39,299 nucleotides of DNA from an uncultured Algibacter sp. (GCA_937936645.1 CALHCQ010000009.1:1-39299), one strand, 5' to 3'; counted from the first letter of the stretch, positions 19,268 through 29,374 are shown. Translations and numbers: made by a program. The notes: generated by a model from the letters alone, not told the origin.

Positions 19268-20088
19268 TAAAAACTATGTGTTAGAGCGTAATTGCTGTGG
19301 TTTGTATTGGTTGGTGTGCTGTATTTGTACTTTTGTGTTTTATTATATATGTGTACGTGTCTTATATATTTGTAAGCTATATTATATAAGGTGTCGTTTG
19401 CATTTATAAGGCCTAGTAAGACTAATTGTAACGTGTCTGGTGTTAGGTTAAGTTGTTCTGCTGTAAACAGTATATAGTAAATAAAGTCCTCTTTAGTTTT
19501 AAACTCAAAACTATTATAAAGTACTAATTGGCCTTGTTGAACCACAATAATTTCAAAATGTGTTGTTTCAACATGTACAAACATTTTTGCATTTGTATTG
19601 TTTTTTTCTTCTAAAAGTAAATTTTCTATTAAAACGGTAGAAAAGTGTTTGTAATTAAAGGCACCAAATTTTTCGTATATATAATTATTTATATTAACGT
19701 AAGGCACATATACATTTACACTATTGTTGCTTTTAATAGAGTCGAAAGCAATAAAGTCTGATTTTAAAATTTTGGCATTAAATTTAAGGTAATCCGATAA
19801 GCAGTTCTCGTTAAAAAGCGTTTCGGGAACAAGTGTTGCTAGTTCGTTAACATGAATTAGTGTTACCTTATTAAAATCGGCATGTAAAGCTTTTTCTGAA
19901 ATAAAGATACCTTTTAGTTGCTCGAGAAGCTCAAAAGGGTTTTGTTTTTTACTTAATGTAATACGTTTTAAAAACGATATGGTTTGTGTATCGTTTTCTA
20001 AAATACAAAAAGAAAGTCCATTCAAACTAATTTGAATGGACAGTTCTATATGTTTATTTGTTTCTATGTTTTTACTGTTTAGAGTCAT
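19267..20088 (-). CDS. DUF3822 family protein
   Basis: Conserved Bacteroidota partner of rsmD; HIELSIQISLNGLSFCILENDTQTI...; likely start is the internal Met (MTLNSKNIETNKH, 20088) rather than 20115. Confidence 0.8.
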   Translation of the reverse strand: MTLNSKNIETNKHIELSIQISLNGLSFCILENDTQTISFLKRITLSKKQNPFELLEQLKGIFISEKALHADFNKVTLIHVNELATLVPETLFNENCLSDYLKFNAKILKSDFIAFDSIKSNNSVNVYVPYVNINNYIYEKFGAFNYKHFSTVLIENLLLEEKNNTNAKMFVHVETTHFEIIVVQQGQLVLYNSFEFKTKEDFIYYILFTAEQLNLTPDTLQLVLLGLINANDTLYNIAYKYIRHVHIYNKTQKYKYSTPTNTNHSNYALTHSF

Positions 20089-20818
20089 ATAGTTTTGGCC
20101 AGTTACCTGCAACATTAACTTCTTCCATAGATCCTACTTTTATTTGGCTTCCGTTAACACCTTCTACAGATATTACGTGATTTTCTTCTTCAATTAAATC
20201 TTTATCCAAACCAGCAAGAATATCATTTTTATTTATAGTGGCTTCAAAAACAGGAATCTGGAAATCGCCTTGCTCTATAGTCCCTGCTTTTAATGAGAAT
20301 CTTGCATCTGGGTTACCAACACCCTCTGGTAACTTCATAAGTGTTTTGTAACGGTTAGAGGTTTTAAAAAGAGAATCTTTAACAGGTTTTGTTCCTAATG
20401 TATCTATTACAAATATTTGCTTAGTCATGGTAGTTAAACCAAAACGCTTATTAGCTTCTTTATCTATAATTGTAGAGTCTTTACGTTGCGTGATTGTAAA
20501 TTCTGCTGTATCGACAAACTTAATAAGGTTTTCAAAACTATCTGTAAATTTTCCTGTTACCGTACGGTGTGCTAATTGTGCATCTCTAATATCTTCAAGA
20601 TTTCTTATAACTTTAGCGTAGCGTTTTTCTTTTTCTTTGTTAAAAAGTATAGGCTTGTATATAGACATGGTAGTACTGTATGCTAAATACCCGATTAATG
20701 CCCAAAGAGCAATTATTAATACAGGTTTAACTTGTGCAGGTATAAACTTATCTATAAGCTTAACCAAAACTATGGTTAGTGCTATAATACCAACAACAGT
20801 AAGAAGAATTTGAAGCAT
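20072..20818 (-). CDS. Conserved membrane-anchored protein of unknown function
   Basis: 248 aa; two N-terminal TM segments then a soluble domain (RNLEDIRDAQLAHRTVTGKFTDSFENLIKFVDT). Confidence 0.75.
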   Translation of the reverse strand: MLQILLTVVGIIALTIVLVKLIDKFIPAQVKPVLIIALWALIGYLAYSTTMSIYKPILFNKEKEKRYAKVIRNLEDIRDAQLAHRTVTGKFTDSFENLIKFVDTAEFTITQRKDSTIIDKEANKRFGLTTMTKQIFVIDTLGTKPVKDSLFKTSNRYKTLMKLPEGVGNPDARFSLKAGTIEQGDFQIPVFEATINKNDILAGLDKDLIEEENHVISVEGVNGSQIKVGSMEEVNVAGNWPKLYDSKQ

Positions 20819-20895
20819 AATATACTAAATTTTGTTATAATTTTTATTTAAAGGTCTTTCGCAAATCTACAATTTTTTTTTAACCACAAAAACCA

Positions 20896-20923
20896 TTGTT
20901 GCTAAAAATCATTTCTATATTTG
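20896..20923 (+). promoter_or_regulatory. Bacteroidota housekeeping promoter of the RecD-like helicase gene
   Basis: TTG (20896-20898), 17-nt spacer, TATATTTG (20916-20923): full -33/-7 match, 27 nt upstream of the ATG. Confidence 0.65.
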
Positions 20924-20950
20924 AATAAAATATAATTTTTAAGTCTAAAT

Positions 20951-22384
20951 ATGACCTCACCCGAATTTTATTCCCTTGTAAAACAGGCTTTTCCATTTCA
21001 ACCCACATTAAAACAAAATATAGTTTTACAACAATTGTCGAATTTTATTTTTAGCGAGTCAAAAAACGAACTTTATTTACTTAAAGGTTATGCAGGTACA
21101 GGTAAAACCACGATAATTGGTAGTATTGTGTCCAACTTATGGAAAGCAAAAATGAGTGCCGTTCTTATGGCGCCTACAGGTCGGGCAGCCAAGGTAATAG
21201 CTAATTATTCAGGTAAAGAGGCTTTTACGATTCATAAAAAAATTTATTTCCCAAAAAAAGATCAGGGTGGTGGTGTTAAATTTGTTTTACAGCCCAATAA
21301 GCACAAAAACACTATTTTTATTGTAGATGAGGCTTCTATGATTCCAGATACACCTGGAGAATCTAAACTTTTTGAAAACGGATCTTTGCTAGACGATTTA
21401 ATTCAATACGTTTATGCAGGTCATAAATGTAAATTATTGTTAATAGGAGATACGGCCCAATTACCGCCTGTAAAGCTTGATGTTAGCCCTGCTTTAGATG
21501 AAAATAAATTGGCTTTAAATTACAACAAAGAAGTTACCAAAATGGAACTTGACGAAGTGGTTAGGCAAGGTCAAGATTCTGGTATATTATACAATGCAAC
21601 CTTGTTAAGGGAGTTACTTGCAGGAAGTTTTTACGAGTCGTTTCAATTTAACATTAATCCTTTTAAAGACATTGTAAGGCTAACCGATGGTTACGAAATT
21701 ATGGATGCCATTAACGATGCATACAGTAATTTGGGTAACGAGGAGACTGCCATTATAGTAAGGAGTAATAAAAGAGCCAATTTGTACAACAAACAAATAC
21801 GAAGCAAAATTTTATTTAATGAAAATGAATTAACTGCTGGCGATTATTTAATGGTTGTGAAAAATAACTACTTCTGGATAAAACCTACTACAGAGGCTGG
21901 TTTTATAGCCAACGGAGATATTATAGAGGTTTTAGAAATTTTTAATATTAAGGAACTCTATGGTTTTCGTTTTGCCGAGGTTAAAATTCGTATGGTCGAC
22001 TACCCTAAAATGACACCTTTTGAAACCGTTTTATTATTAGACACCATAGATGCAGAAACCCCTTCTTTACCTTACGAGGCCTCTAACAACCTTTACCAGG
22101 AGGTTATGAAAGATTATGAAGATGAAACCACTAAATACAAAAAGTTTTTAAAAGTAAAGAGCAACAAATATTTTAATGCGCTTCAGGTTAAGTTTTCTTA
22201 TGCTATTACTTGTCATAAATCGCAAGGTGGGCAGTGGAATACAGTATTTATAGAGCAGCCTTACCTGCCAAATGGTATAGATAAAGATTATTTAAGATGG
22301 TTGTATACAGCAGCTACACGTGCTAAAGAGAAGTTGTATTTAATAGGATTTAAGGATGAGTTTTTTGAAGACGATTTCAATTAA
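20951..22384 (+). CDS. RecD/Dda-like superfamily 1 DNA helicase
   Basis: 477 aa; LLKGYAGTGKTTIIGSI, FIVDEASMI, LLIGDTAQLPPV, C-terminal KFSYAITCHKSQGGQWNTVFIEQ, LYTAATRAKEKLYLIG. Confidence 0.9.
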   Translation: MTSPEFYSLVKQAFPFQPTLKQNIVLQQLSNFIFSESKNELYLLKGYAGTGKTTIIGSIVSNLWKAKMSAVLMAPTGRAAKVIANYSGKEAFTIHKKIYFPKKDQGGGVKFVLQPNKHKNTIFIVDEASMIPDTPGESKLFENGSLLDDLIQYVYAGHKCKLLLIGDTAQLPPVKLDVSPALDENKLALNYNKEVTKMELDEVVRQGQDSGILYNATLLRELLAGSFYESFQFNINPFKDIVRLTDGYEIMDAINDAYSNLGNEETAIIVRSNKRANLYNKQIRSKILFNENELTAGDYLMVVKNNYFWIKPTTEAGFIANGDIIEVLEIFNIKELYGFRFAEVKIRMVDYPKMTPFETVLLLDTIDAETPSLPYEASNNLYQEVMKDYEDETTKYKKFLKVKSNKYFNALQVKFSYAITCHKSQGGQWNTVFIEQPYLPNGIDKDYLRWLYTAATRAKEKLYLIGFKDEFFEDDFN

Positions 22385-22431
22385 ATATTATTTATTATCT
22401 TACAACAACAAACACAAGCACAGCATTTATT

Positions 22432-23007
22432 ATGACTTTCGAAACTATTATAAGTATTTGTCTTGGTATAGGTTTAGCAGCATCTGTAGGTTTTAGAGTG
22501 TTTTTACCGTTATTTGCATTAAGTTTAGCATCCTTTTTTAATGTTTGGGAGCTAAACGATTCTTGGCAATGGTTAGGTAGTGTAACCGCATTAATTATAC
22601 TTGGTGTAGCAACGCTAGTAGAAATTTTCGCCTATTTTATACCTTATCTAGACAATTTACTAGACACCATTTCTATACCCTTGGCTGCTTTTGCAGGTAC
22701 GGTAGCTATGATGTCTACAGTGGCTAACCTTAGTCCAGAAATTACATGGGCCTTAGCCATTATAGCAGGCGCAGGTACTGCCAGTGCCGTATCGAGTTCC
22801 TCAAGTGCAGTACGTTTAGCATCAACAGCAACAACAGGGGGTATTGCTAACCCTGTAGTGTCTACAGTAGAGACAGGTACAGCGGTTACTTTATCATTAG
22901 CCTCTATATTTTCTCCCATTTTAGCCATTGTTTTAGTAATTATGGTGCTCCTTGTTATTTTTAAAGCATTTAAAAAGTTTAAACGCAAGAAAGCCTTAAA
23001 GCTGTAA
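22432..23007 (+). CDS. DUF4126 family membrane protein
   Basis: 191 aa, multiple TM segments, [25 protein letters not shown] and [22 protein letters not shown]. Confidence 0.85.
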   Translation: MTFETIISICLGIGLAASVGFRVFLPLFALSLASFFNVWELNDSWQWLGSVTALIILGVATLVEIFAYFIPYLDNLLDTISIPLAAFAGTVAMMSTVANLSPEITWALAIIAGAGTASAVSSSSSAVRLASTATTGGIANPVVSTVETGTAVTLSLASIFSPILAIVLVIMVLLVIFKAFKKFKRKKALKL

Positions 23008-23050
23008 TAATTATTTTATTTTTGATTTTAAATATACCCTATTTTATAAC

Positions 23051-23779
23051 ATGAAAATAATATCAATGATACCGGCTCGATATGCAGCCTCTCGTTTTCC
23101 AGGTAAACTAATGCAGGATCTTGGTGGTAAAACTGTTATTTTAAGAACCTATCAAGCCACGGTAGCCACACAATTATTTGATGATGTATTTGTAATAACA
23201 GACAGTACTATTATTTACGACGAAATTGTAAATAATGGTGGTAAAGCTATTATGAGTAAAAAAGAACACGAATGTGGTAGCGATAGAATAGCAGAAGCGG
23301 TCGAGCATTTAGATGTAGACGTGGTTATTAATGTTCAGGGCGACGAGCCTTTTACAGATAAAGAATCTTTATCTAAATTAATTGATGTTTTTAAAAACGA
23401 TACAGAAAATCAAGTCGATTTAGCATCTCTAATGGTACACATTACCAATCAAGACGAGATACAAAACCCAAATACAGTAAAGGTTATTATAGACCAAAAT
23501 AACTTTGCGTTATACTTCTCTAGAAGTCCAATACCATATCCAAGAGCAACGGATGTTGGTGTAAAATATTATAAACATAAAGGCGTATATGCTTTTAGAA
23601 AGCAAGCTATTTTAGATTTTTATAATTTACCCATGTTGCCATTAGAAGCTTCAGAAAAAATAGAATGTATTAGATATCTAGAATATGGTAAACGTATAAA
23701 AATGGTAGAAACCGATGTAGAAGGGGTAGAGATAGATACTCCAGAAGATTTAGAACGCGCAAAAAAAATATGGAAATAA
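23051..23779 (+). CDS. kdsB: 3-deoxy-manno-octulosonate cytidylyltransferase (CMP-Kdo or CMP-Kdo8N synthetase)
   Basis: 242 aa; [58 protein letters not shown]. Confidence 0.95.
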   Translation: MKIISMIPARYAASRFPGKLMQDLGGKTVILRTYQATVATQLFDDVFVITDSTIIYDEIVNNGGKAIMSKKEHECGSDRIAEAVEHLDVDVVINVQGDEPFTDKESLSKLIDVFKNDTENQVDLASLMVHITNQDEIQNPNTVKVIIDQNNFALYFSRSPIPYPRATDVGVKYYKHKGVYAFRKQAILDFYNLPMLPLEASEKIECIRYLEYGKRIKMVETDVEGVEIDTPEDLERAKKIWK

Positions 23780-23805
23780 TCTTAATTTATTAAATATATA
23801 AATTT

Positions 23806-24507
23806 TTGAATATAGATTACAGTCATATTAAAGTTATAGGTTTTGATGCCGATGATACCTTATGGGTTAACGAAACCTATTTTAGGGAAGCAGAAAACCA
23901 ATTTGCAAAACTTTTAGCGCCTTACGAAACTCAAAATAAAATACACCAAGAGTTGTATAAAATGGAAATGAAAAATTTAGCAACATACGGTTATGGTGTA
24001 AAAGCTTTTGTTTTGTCTATGGTAGAGAGTGCTTTAGATTTGTCTAACCATCAAATATCAAACAAAACCATTACAGCCATTTTAGACATTGGTAAAGCGA
24101 TGTTAAAGGAGCCTGTAGAGTTATTAGATAATGTCGAATTAGTTTTACAAAAGTTATCTAAAACACATCGATTAATTTTAGCGACAAAGGGCGATCTTTT
24201 AGATCAAGAACAAAAATTAAAAAAGTCGGGGCTAGCAAAATATTTTCATCATATAGAGGTTTTAAGTGATAAAAAAGAGATTAATTACAAACAGCTTCTA
24301 AAACGTTTAGATATTAAACCATCCCAGTTTTTAATGGTTGGTAATTCATTAAAGTCCGATGTTTTACCATTGGTAAATGTTGGTGCACAAGCTATACATG
24401 TGCCATTTCATACCACATGGGCGCACGAAGAAGTTACAGAACAAGAAAAAGAAGGCAAGTTGTACAAAACGATACCTTCTATAAAAGAGATTTTAAAGTT
24501 GATTTAA
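23806..24507 (+). CDS. HAD-superfamily hydrolase
   Basis: 233 aa; motif I VIGFDADDTLW, later MVGNSLKSDVLP; TTG start codon. Confidence 0.88.
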   Translation: MNIDYSHIKVIGFDADDTLWVNETYFREAENQFAKLLAPYETQNKIHQELYKMEMKNLATYGYGVKAFVLSMVESALDLSNHQISNKTITAILDIGKAMLKEPVELLDNVELVLQKLSKTHRLILATKGDLLDQEQKLKKSGLAKYFHHIEVLSDKKEINYKQLLKRLDIKPSQFLMVGNSLKSDVLPLVNVGAQAIHVPFHTTWAHEEVTEQEKEGKLYKTIPSIKEILKLI

Positions 24508-24644
24508 GTTTTTGAAAAAAAGGAAAATTATCCTGTTTTATGGCCATAGAATTCTCTAAACAGCATAAATTTCTGATAAAATCAATAATTTTTGAACAAC
24601 AAAAAATAAAATAATGGTATTTTTACCTTTTAGAAAAGAAATAG

Positions 24645-25727
24645 ATGAGTTATAAAAATTTTCCAATGGTACCAAGAGTTATTTTTGGTAGAGGTAGTTT
24701 CAATCAATTGAATGAAATAATTGCCCCTAATCGCCTTGACGGAAAAGCACCGTTTATATATTTAATTGACGATGTGTTTAAAGATAACGCATGGTTAATA
24801 TCTAGAATTACATTATCTCATGATGATGTCATTCATTACATATCTACAAAAGAAGAACCTAAAACATCACAGGTAGATAAGCTTGTTAGTCAAATAAAAA
24901 CAACGTATCCTACCAATCCTTCTGGAATTATTGGTATTGGTGGAGGTTCTATACTCGATTTAGCAAAAGCAGTATCTATTGTGCTTACTAACCCCGGGGA
25001 GTCTAAAGACTACCAAGGTTGGGATTTAGTAGAAAATAAAGCCTTATACCACGTGGGGGTACCTACCATATCTGGTACAGGTGCCGAGGTATCTAGAACG
25101 GCTATACTAACAGGGCCAGATAGAAAATTAGGTATTAATAGCGATTATACACCCTTCGACCAAGTTATATTAGATCCCGAGTTAACTAAAGATGTACCAA
25201 AAGACCAATGGTTTTATACCGGTATGGATTGTTATATACACTGCGTTGAGTCGTTAAAAGGTACTTTTTTAAATGAATTTAGTAAAAGCTACGGCGAGAA
25301 ATCGTTAGATTTATGTAAAGAGATCTTTTTAAATAAAGATTTAAATACCCAGCTTGCACAAGATAAATTAATGATGGCCAGTTGGCATGGTGGTATGAGT
25401 ATTGCTTATTCGCAGGTTGGTGTTGCGCATGCGTTAAGTTACGGGTTGTCTTATCATTTAGGAATAAAACATGGTATAGGTAACTGTTTAGTTTTTGACC
25501 ACCTAGAAGAGTATTATCCAGAAGGTGTTGCTGTTTTTAAAGAAATGAAATCACTACATCATATTAATTTACCAAAAGGCATTTGCTCTAATTTAGAAGC
25601 GCATGAATTTGATATTATGATAAACGTGGCTCTTGGATTAGAGCCATTATGGGAAAATGCTTTGGGTGAAAATTGGAAAAATATTATAACACGAGATAAA
25701 ATAAAAGCCATCTATAAAAAAATATAA
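24645..25727 (+). CDS. kdnB: Iron-containing alcohol dehydrogenase family, KdnB-like 3-deoxy-manno-octulosonate 8-oxidase
   Basis: 360 aa; RVIFGRGSFNQL, GIGGGSILDLAKAVSIV, GTGAEVSRTAILTG, GMDCYIHCVES, HALSYGLSYHLGIKHGIGN; position downstream of kdsB. Confidence 0.75.
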   Translation: MSYKNFPMVPRVIFGRGSFNQLNEIIAPNRLDGKAPFIYLIDDVFKDNAWLISRITLSHDDVIHYISTKEEPKTSQVDKLVSQIKTTYPTNPSGIIGIGGGSILDLAKAVSIVLTNPGESKDYQGWDLVENKALYHVGVPTISGTGAEVSRTAILTGPDRKLGINSDYTPFDQVILDPELTKDVPKDQWFYTGMDCYIHCVESLKGTFLNEFSKSYGEKSLDLCKEIFLNKDLNTQLAQDKLMMASWHGGMSIAYSQVGVAHALSYGLSYHLGIKHGIGNCLVFDHLEEYYPEGVAVFKEMKSLHHINLPKGICSNLEAHEFDIMINVALGLEPLWENALGENWKNIITRDKIKAIYKKI

Positions 25728-25757
25728 CAAGCACTAAAACAGTTGTTTGGCATGAAT

Positions 25758-25783
25758 TTTGTTTCTAAATAAATAGAAACAAA
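25758..25783. repeat. Perfect 10-bp inverted repeat (6-nt loop)
   Basis: TTTGTTTCTA-AATAAA-TAGAAACAAA. Confidence 0.8.
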
Positions 25784-25847
25784 TGAAACATAAAGTAAGT
25801 AATTTATTTTGCCTCTAAAAAGAAACATTTAGTTCTAAAAAAAACAC

Positions 25848-25882
25848 AAGCTACATCATTGTTAATGAGGTAGCTTTTTTTT
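25848..25882 (+). terminator. Rho-independent terminator
   Basis: AAGCTAC-at-CATT-GTT-AATG-ag-GTAGCTTTTTTTTG. Confidence 0.85.
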
Positions 25883-25941
25883 GTTAAAACACAAAACCCA
25901 ATAAATAATCCATAACGCTATAAATACGTATCTTTATACAT

Positions 25942-26682
25942 ATGATTAAAGACAATAAAATAGCTGTTTTAATAGACGGCGATAATATTCCATCGAAATA
26001 TATTAAAGAAATGATGGAAGAAATTGCAAAGTATGGTACGCCTACAATAAAACGTATTTATGGCGACTGGACTAAACCTTACCTAACCAAATGGAAACAG
26101 GTTTTATTAGAAAATGCCATAACACCCATACAACAATACGGCTACACTACAGGTAAGAATGCAACCGATTCTGCTATGATTATAGATGCCATGGATATAT
26201 TATATTCTGAAAAAGTAGATGGTTTCTGTTTAGTATCATCCGATAGCGATTTTACCAAATTAGCAACACGCCTAAGAGAAGCTGCCATGGTTGTTTACGG
26301 TATGGGAGAAAAGAAAACACCTAACCCTTTTATTGTAGCCTGCGATAAATTTATTTATTTAGAAATTTTGGCAAATGATGACACCGATGAGGATGTTAAA
26401 GATGACAAAACCAAAAAACCGAAAAAAGAGAACCTTTACAATATAACTCCAAAGGTTATAAAACTTCTTAAAAACTCTGTAGACGATGCCGCCGATGATG
26501 ACGGTTGGGCATTTCTTGGCGATGTTGGGTCTTTAATATTAAAAAAACAACCTAACTTCGATTCTCGTAACTTTGGTTTTCAAAAATTAACACCATTATT
26601 TAAATCTTTACCTCAGTTTCATATGGAGCAACGCGACAATTCTAGTAATAGATTTAAATTAATATATGTAAAAAATAAATAG
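25942..26682 (+). CDS. NYN-domain (LabA/DUF88-type) protein with C-terminal OST-HTH/LOTUS-like domain
   Basis: 246 aa; VLIDGDNIPSKY, KNATDSAMIIDAMDIL, LVSSDSDFTKLATRLREAAMVVYGMG acidic residues of NYN nucleases; C-terminal winged-helix-like segment. Confidence 0.88.
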   Translation: MIKDNKIAVLIDGDNIPSKYIKEMMEEIAKYGTPTIKRIYGDWTKPYLTKWKQVLLENAITPIQQYGYTTGKNATDSAMIIDAMDILYSEKVDGFCLVSSDSDFTKLATRLREAAMVVYGMGEKKTPNPFIVACDKFIYLEILANDDTDEDVKDDKTKKPKKENLYNITPKVIKLLKNSVDDAADDDGWAFLGDVGSLILKKQPNFDSRNFGFQKLTPLFKSLPQFHMEQRDNSSNRFKLIYVKNK

Positions 26683-26781
26683 CATAAATATTTAAAACTT
26701 CATATAAATTACTATAAAAACTTTTATTTCTAAAATAGAATATTCATTTTTACAACTTATTAAAAAAGCATAAATAAAATT

Positions 26782-28005
26782 ATGGCTAAAGATATTTTTT
26801 TATTAAATATTTCGGGGCAAGATAAGCCGGGTTTAACTTCTAGTTTAACAGGTGTTTTGGCAGATTATGGGGCAAAAGTTTTAGATATTGGTCAAGCTAA
26901 TATTCACAATACACTGTCTTTGGGTATATTATTCGAAATTAGCTCGGGTAATAAATCGGCTGCAGTTTTAAAAGATTTACTTTTTAAAGCCTACGAGCTT
27001 GGTATAACAGCTAAATTTAAACCTATTACCCACGACGATTACGAGAATTGGGTAGGCCTGCAAGGCAAAGACCGATATATAATTACGCTGCTAGGCGAGA
27101 AATTGAAAGCAGAGCAAATATCAGAAGTAACCAAAGTAGTTTCTGATAAAAATTTAAATATCGATTCAATTAAAAGACTTACTGGTCGTTTATCTTTAGC
27201 AAAAAAAGAAAAATACCCAAGAGCATCTATACAATTATCAGTACGTGGCGAAATAAGTGATAAAACCGAGCTTACTAAAAAGTTTATGGATATCTCTCAA
27301 GAGTTAGATGTCGATATAGCTTTTCAAGAAGATAATATATACCGCAGAAACAGACGTTTGGTTTGTTTCGACATGGACTCTACACTAATTCAAACCGAAG
27401 TTATAGACGAGCTTGCCGAGCTAGCAGGCGTGGGCGAACAAGTAAAAGCCATTACAGAGTCTGCCATGCAAGGCGAAATACCTTTTAATGAAAGTTTTAA
27501 ACGTAGAATGAAGTTGTTAGAAGGACTAAGTGAAGAAGTGCTTCAAAACGTAGCTGTAAATTTACCCATAACAAAAGGCGCTAGAAGACTTATAGATACC
27601 TTAAAAAGCTATGGTTTTAAAACAGCAATTCTATCTGGTGGTTTTACTTACTTTGGGCACTATTTACAAAAAGAATTGGGCATAGATTACGTATATGCCA
27701 ACCAACTAGAAATTAAAGATGGCGCTTTAACAGGTGGTTATTTAGGAGAAATAGTAGATGGCAATAAAAAAGCAGAGTATTTAAAAGAAATTGCACAAAA
27801 AGAAGGTATAGATATTAGCCAAACTATTGCTGTAGGCGATGGTGCTAACGATTTACCAATGCTTAACCTAGCTGGTTTAGGTATTGCTTTTCATGCCAAA
27901 CCAAAAGTTAAAGACAATGCACAAAGCTCTATATCTAGTATAGGTTTAGATGGTGTATTATATTTATTAGGTTATCACGATAGGCATATCGATTTAATAG
28001 AATAA
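26782..28005 (+). CDS. serB: Phosphoserine phosphatase with N-terminal ACT domain
   Basis: 407 aa; NISGQDKPGLTSSLTGVLADYGAKVLDIGQ (ACT), VCFDMDSTLIQTEVIDELAELAGVGEQV, ILSGGFTYF, AVGDGANDLPML. Confidence 0.95.
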   Translation: MAKDIFLLNISGQDKPGLTSSLTGVLADYGAKVLDIGQANIHNTLSLGILFEISSGNKSAAVLKDLLFKAYELGITAKFKPITHDDYENWVGLQGKDRYIITLLGEKLKAEQISEVTKVVSDKNLNIDSIKRLTGRLSLAKKEKYPRASIQLSVRGEISDKTELTKKFMDISQELDVDIAFQEDNIYRRNRRLVCFDMDSTLIQTEVIDELAELAGVGEQVKAITESAMQGEIPFNESFKRRMKLLEGLSEEVLQNVAVNLPITKGARRLIDTLKSYGFKTAILSGGFTYFGHYLQKELGIDYVYANQLEIKDGALTGGYLGEIVDGNKKAEYLKEIAQKEGIDISQTIAVGDGANDLPMLNLAGLGIAFHAKPKVKDNAQSSISSIGLDGVLYLLGYHDRHIDLIE

Positions 28006-28026
28006 CATGCTTACTTAATGATAAAT

Positions 28027-28061
28027 AAAAAAAGCAACCTTATTATAAGGTTGCTTTTTTT
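28027..28061 (+). terminator. Rho-independent terminator after serB
   Basis: AAAAAAAGCAACCTTA-TTA-TAAGGTTGCTTTTTTTA. Confidence 0.88.
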
Positions 28062-28153
28062 ATTTAAATTTATTCTAAATAAATTTTTTTAGACTGTTTT
28101 TTAATACTATGTTTGCGTCTTATTTTAAATAAGTCTAAATAAAATTTATAAAA

Positions 28154-29374
28154 ATGAATTTCAAATTAAAAAGTTTACTGTTATCAATAACAACAGCCTG
28201 TATTTTATTTTCTTGTTCTAGCGACGACGATTCAAGTGGCACACAAAATCTTAATGCTTCTAGAAGTAGTTTTATAGAAAGTTATGCTAGAATAGCATCA
28301 GCCAACTATTCCGATTCTTATAACACAGCGCTAGAAATGAAAACCCAAATAGATGCTTTTCTAGCGTCACCTAGTCAAGAGCGATTAGAATTAGCTAGAG
28401 CAGCATGGTTAAATGCTAGAGATTTTTATGGGCAAACAGAAGCTTATAGGGAAGCAAATGGACCAATCGATAACGAAGATTTATTGGGTACAGAAGGTCA
28501 AATTAACGCTTGGCCTTTAGACGAGGGGTATATTGATTATGTAATAAATAGCGATGGTACATTTGTTCAAAATGGTTTAATTGGTGATGCAACATTTGCC
28601 TTAACAGAAGATGCTATAATTGCTAAAAATGAAGAAGGTAAAGATGATAACATATCTACAGGGTGGCACGCTATAGAGTTTTTACTTTGGGGACAAGATT
28701 TAAACGCTACCGCCGATAATTTAAATGTTCAAGATTTTTCTATATCTGGAAATCGTAGTTTTGAAGATTATACAACAGCAGATTTTGCAGCACGAAGATC
28801 GCAATATTTACAAATTGTAACAGATTTATTAATATCAGATTTAAACGATTTAAACAATACTTGGGCTGTTGGAGGTTCATACCGAACAGTGTTCGAAAAC
28901 TTAAGCGAAAATGTTGCTTTAGGTAATATTTTAAATGGTATTGGTTTTATATCTAACGGAGAGGTCGCATTAGAGCGTATAGATCCTGCTATAGATGAAG
29001 GTCAAGAAAATGAGCATTCTTGTTTTTCTGACAATACAAATAACGATATGAAAGCCAATGTTCAAGGCATCAATAATATTATTGTTGGCGCATATACTCA
29101 GGCAAACGGTAGTGTGTTAACAGGAGTATCCTTAATCGATTTGGTAAACCAAGAGAATGAAACTGTTGGTAATCAATTAAGCAGTGTAGCACAAACAACA
29201 TTATCTAGATTAAATACATTGTTAGGTTTAGGTCAAAATTTCGATGAGATTGTAGATCAAGAAACTTTAGGATCTAATGGTCCAGCAGGACAACTATCAT
29301 CAGCATTAAAACAACAAGGAGTTGCTATTGCAGAAGCTGCTAACCAGCTTGGTGTAAACATTACCATAAATTAG
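28154..29374 (+). CDS. Imelysin-family (M75-like) lipoprotein, intact GxHxxE motif
   Basis: 406 aa; lipobox LFSC; STGWHAIEFLLWGQDLN; C-terminal LVNQENETVGNQLSS. Confidence 0.88.
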   Translation: MNFKLKSLLLSITTACILFSCSSDDDSSGTQNLNASRSSFIESYARIASANYSDSYNTALEMKTQIDAFLASPSQERLELARAAWLNARDFYGQTEAYREANGPIDNEDLLGTEGQINAWPLDEGYIDYVINSDGTFVQNGLIGDATFALTEDAIIAKNEEGKDDNISTGWHAIEFLLWGQDLNATADNLNVQDFSISGNRSFEDYTTADFAARRSQYLQIVTDLLISDLNDLNNTWAVGGSYRTVFENLSENVALGNILNGIGFISNGEVALERIDPAIDEGQENEHSCFSDNTNNDMKANVQGINNIIVGAYTQANGSVLTGVSLIDLVNQENETVGNQLSSVAQTTLSRLNTLLGLGQNFDEIVDQETLGSNGPAGQLSSALKQQGVAIAEAANQLGVNITIN

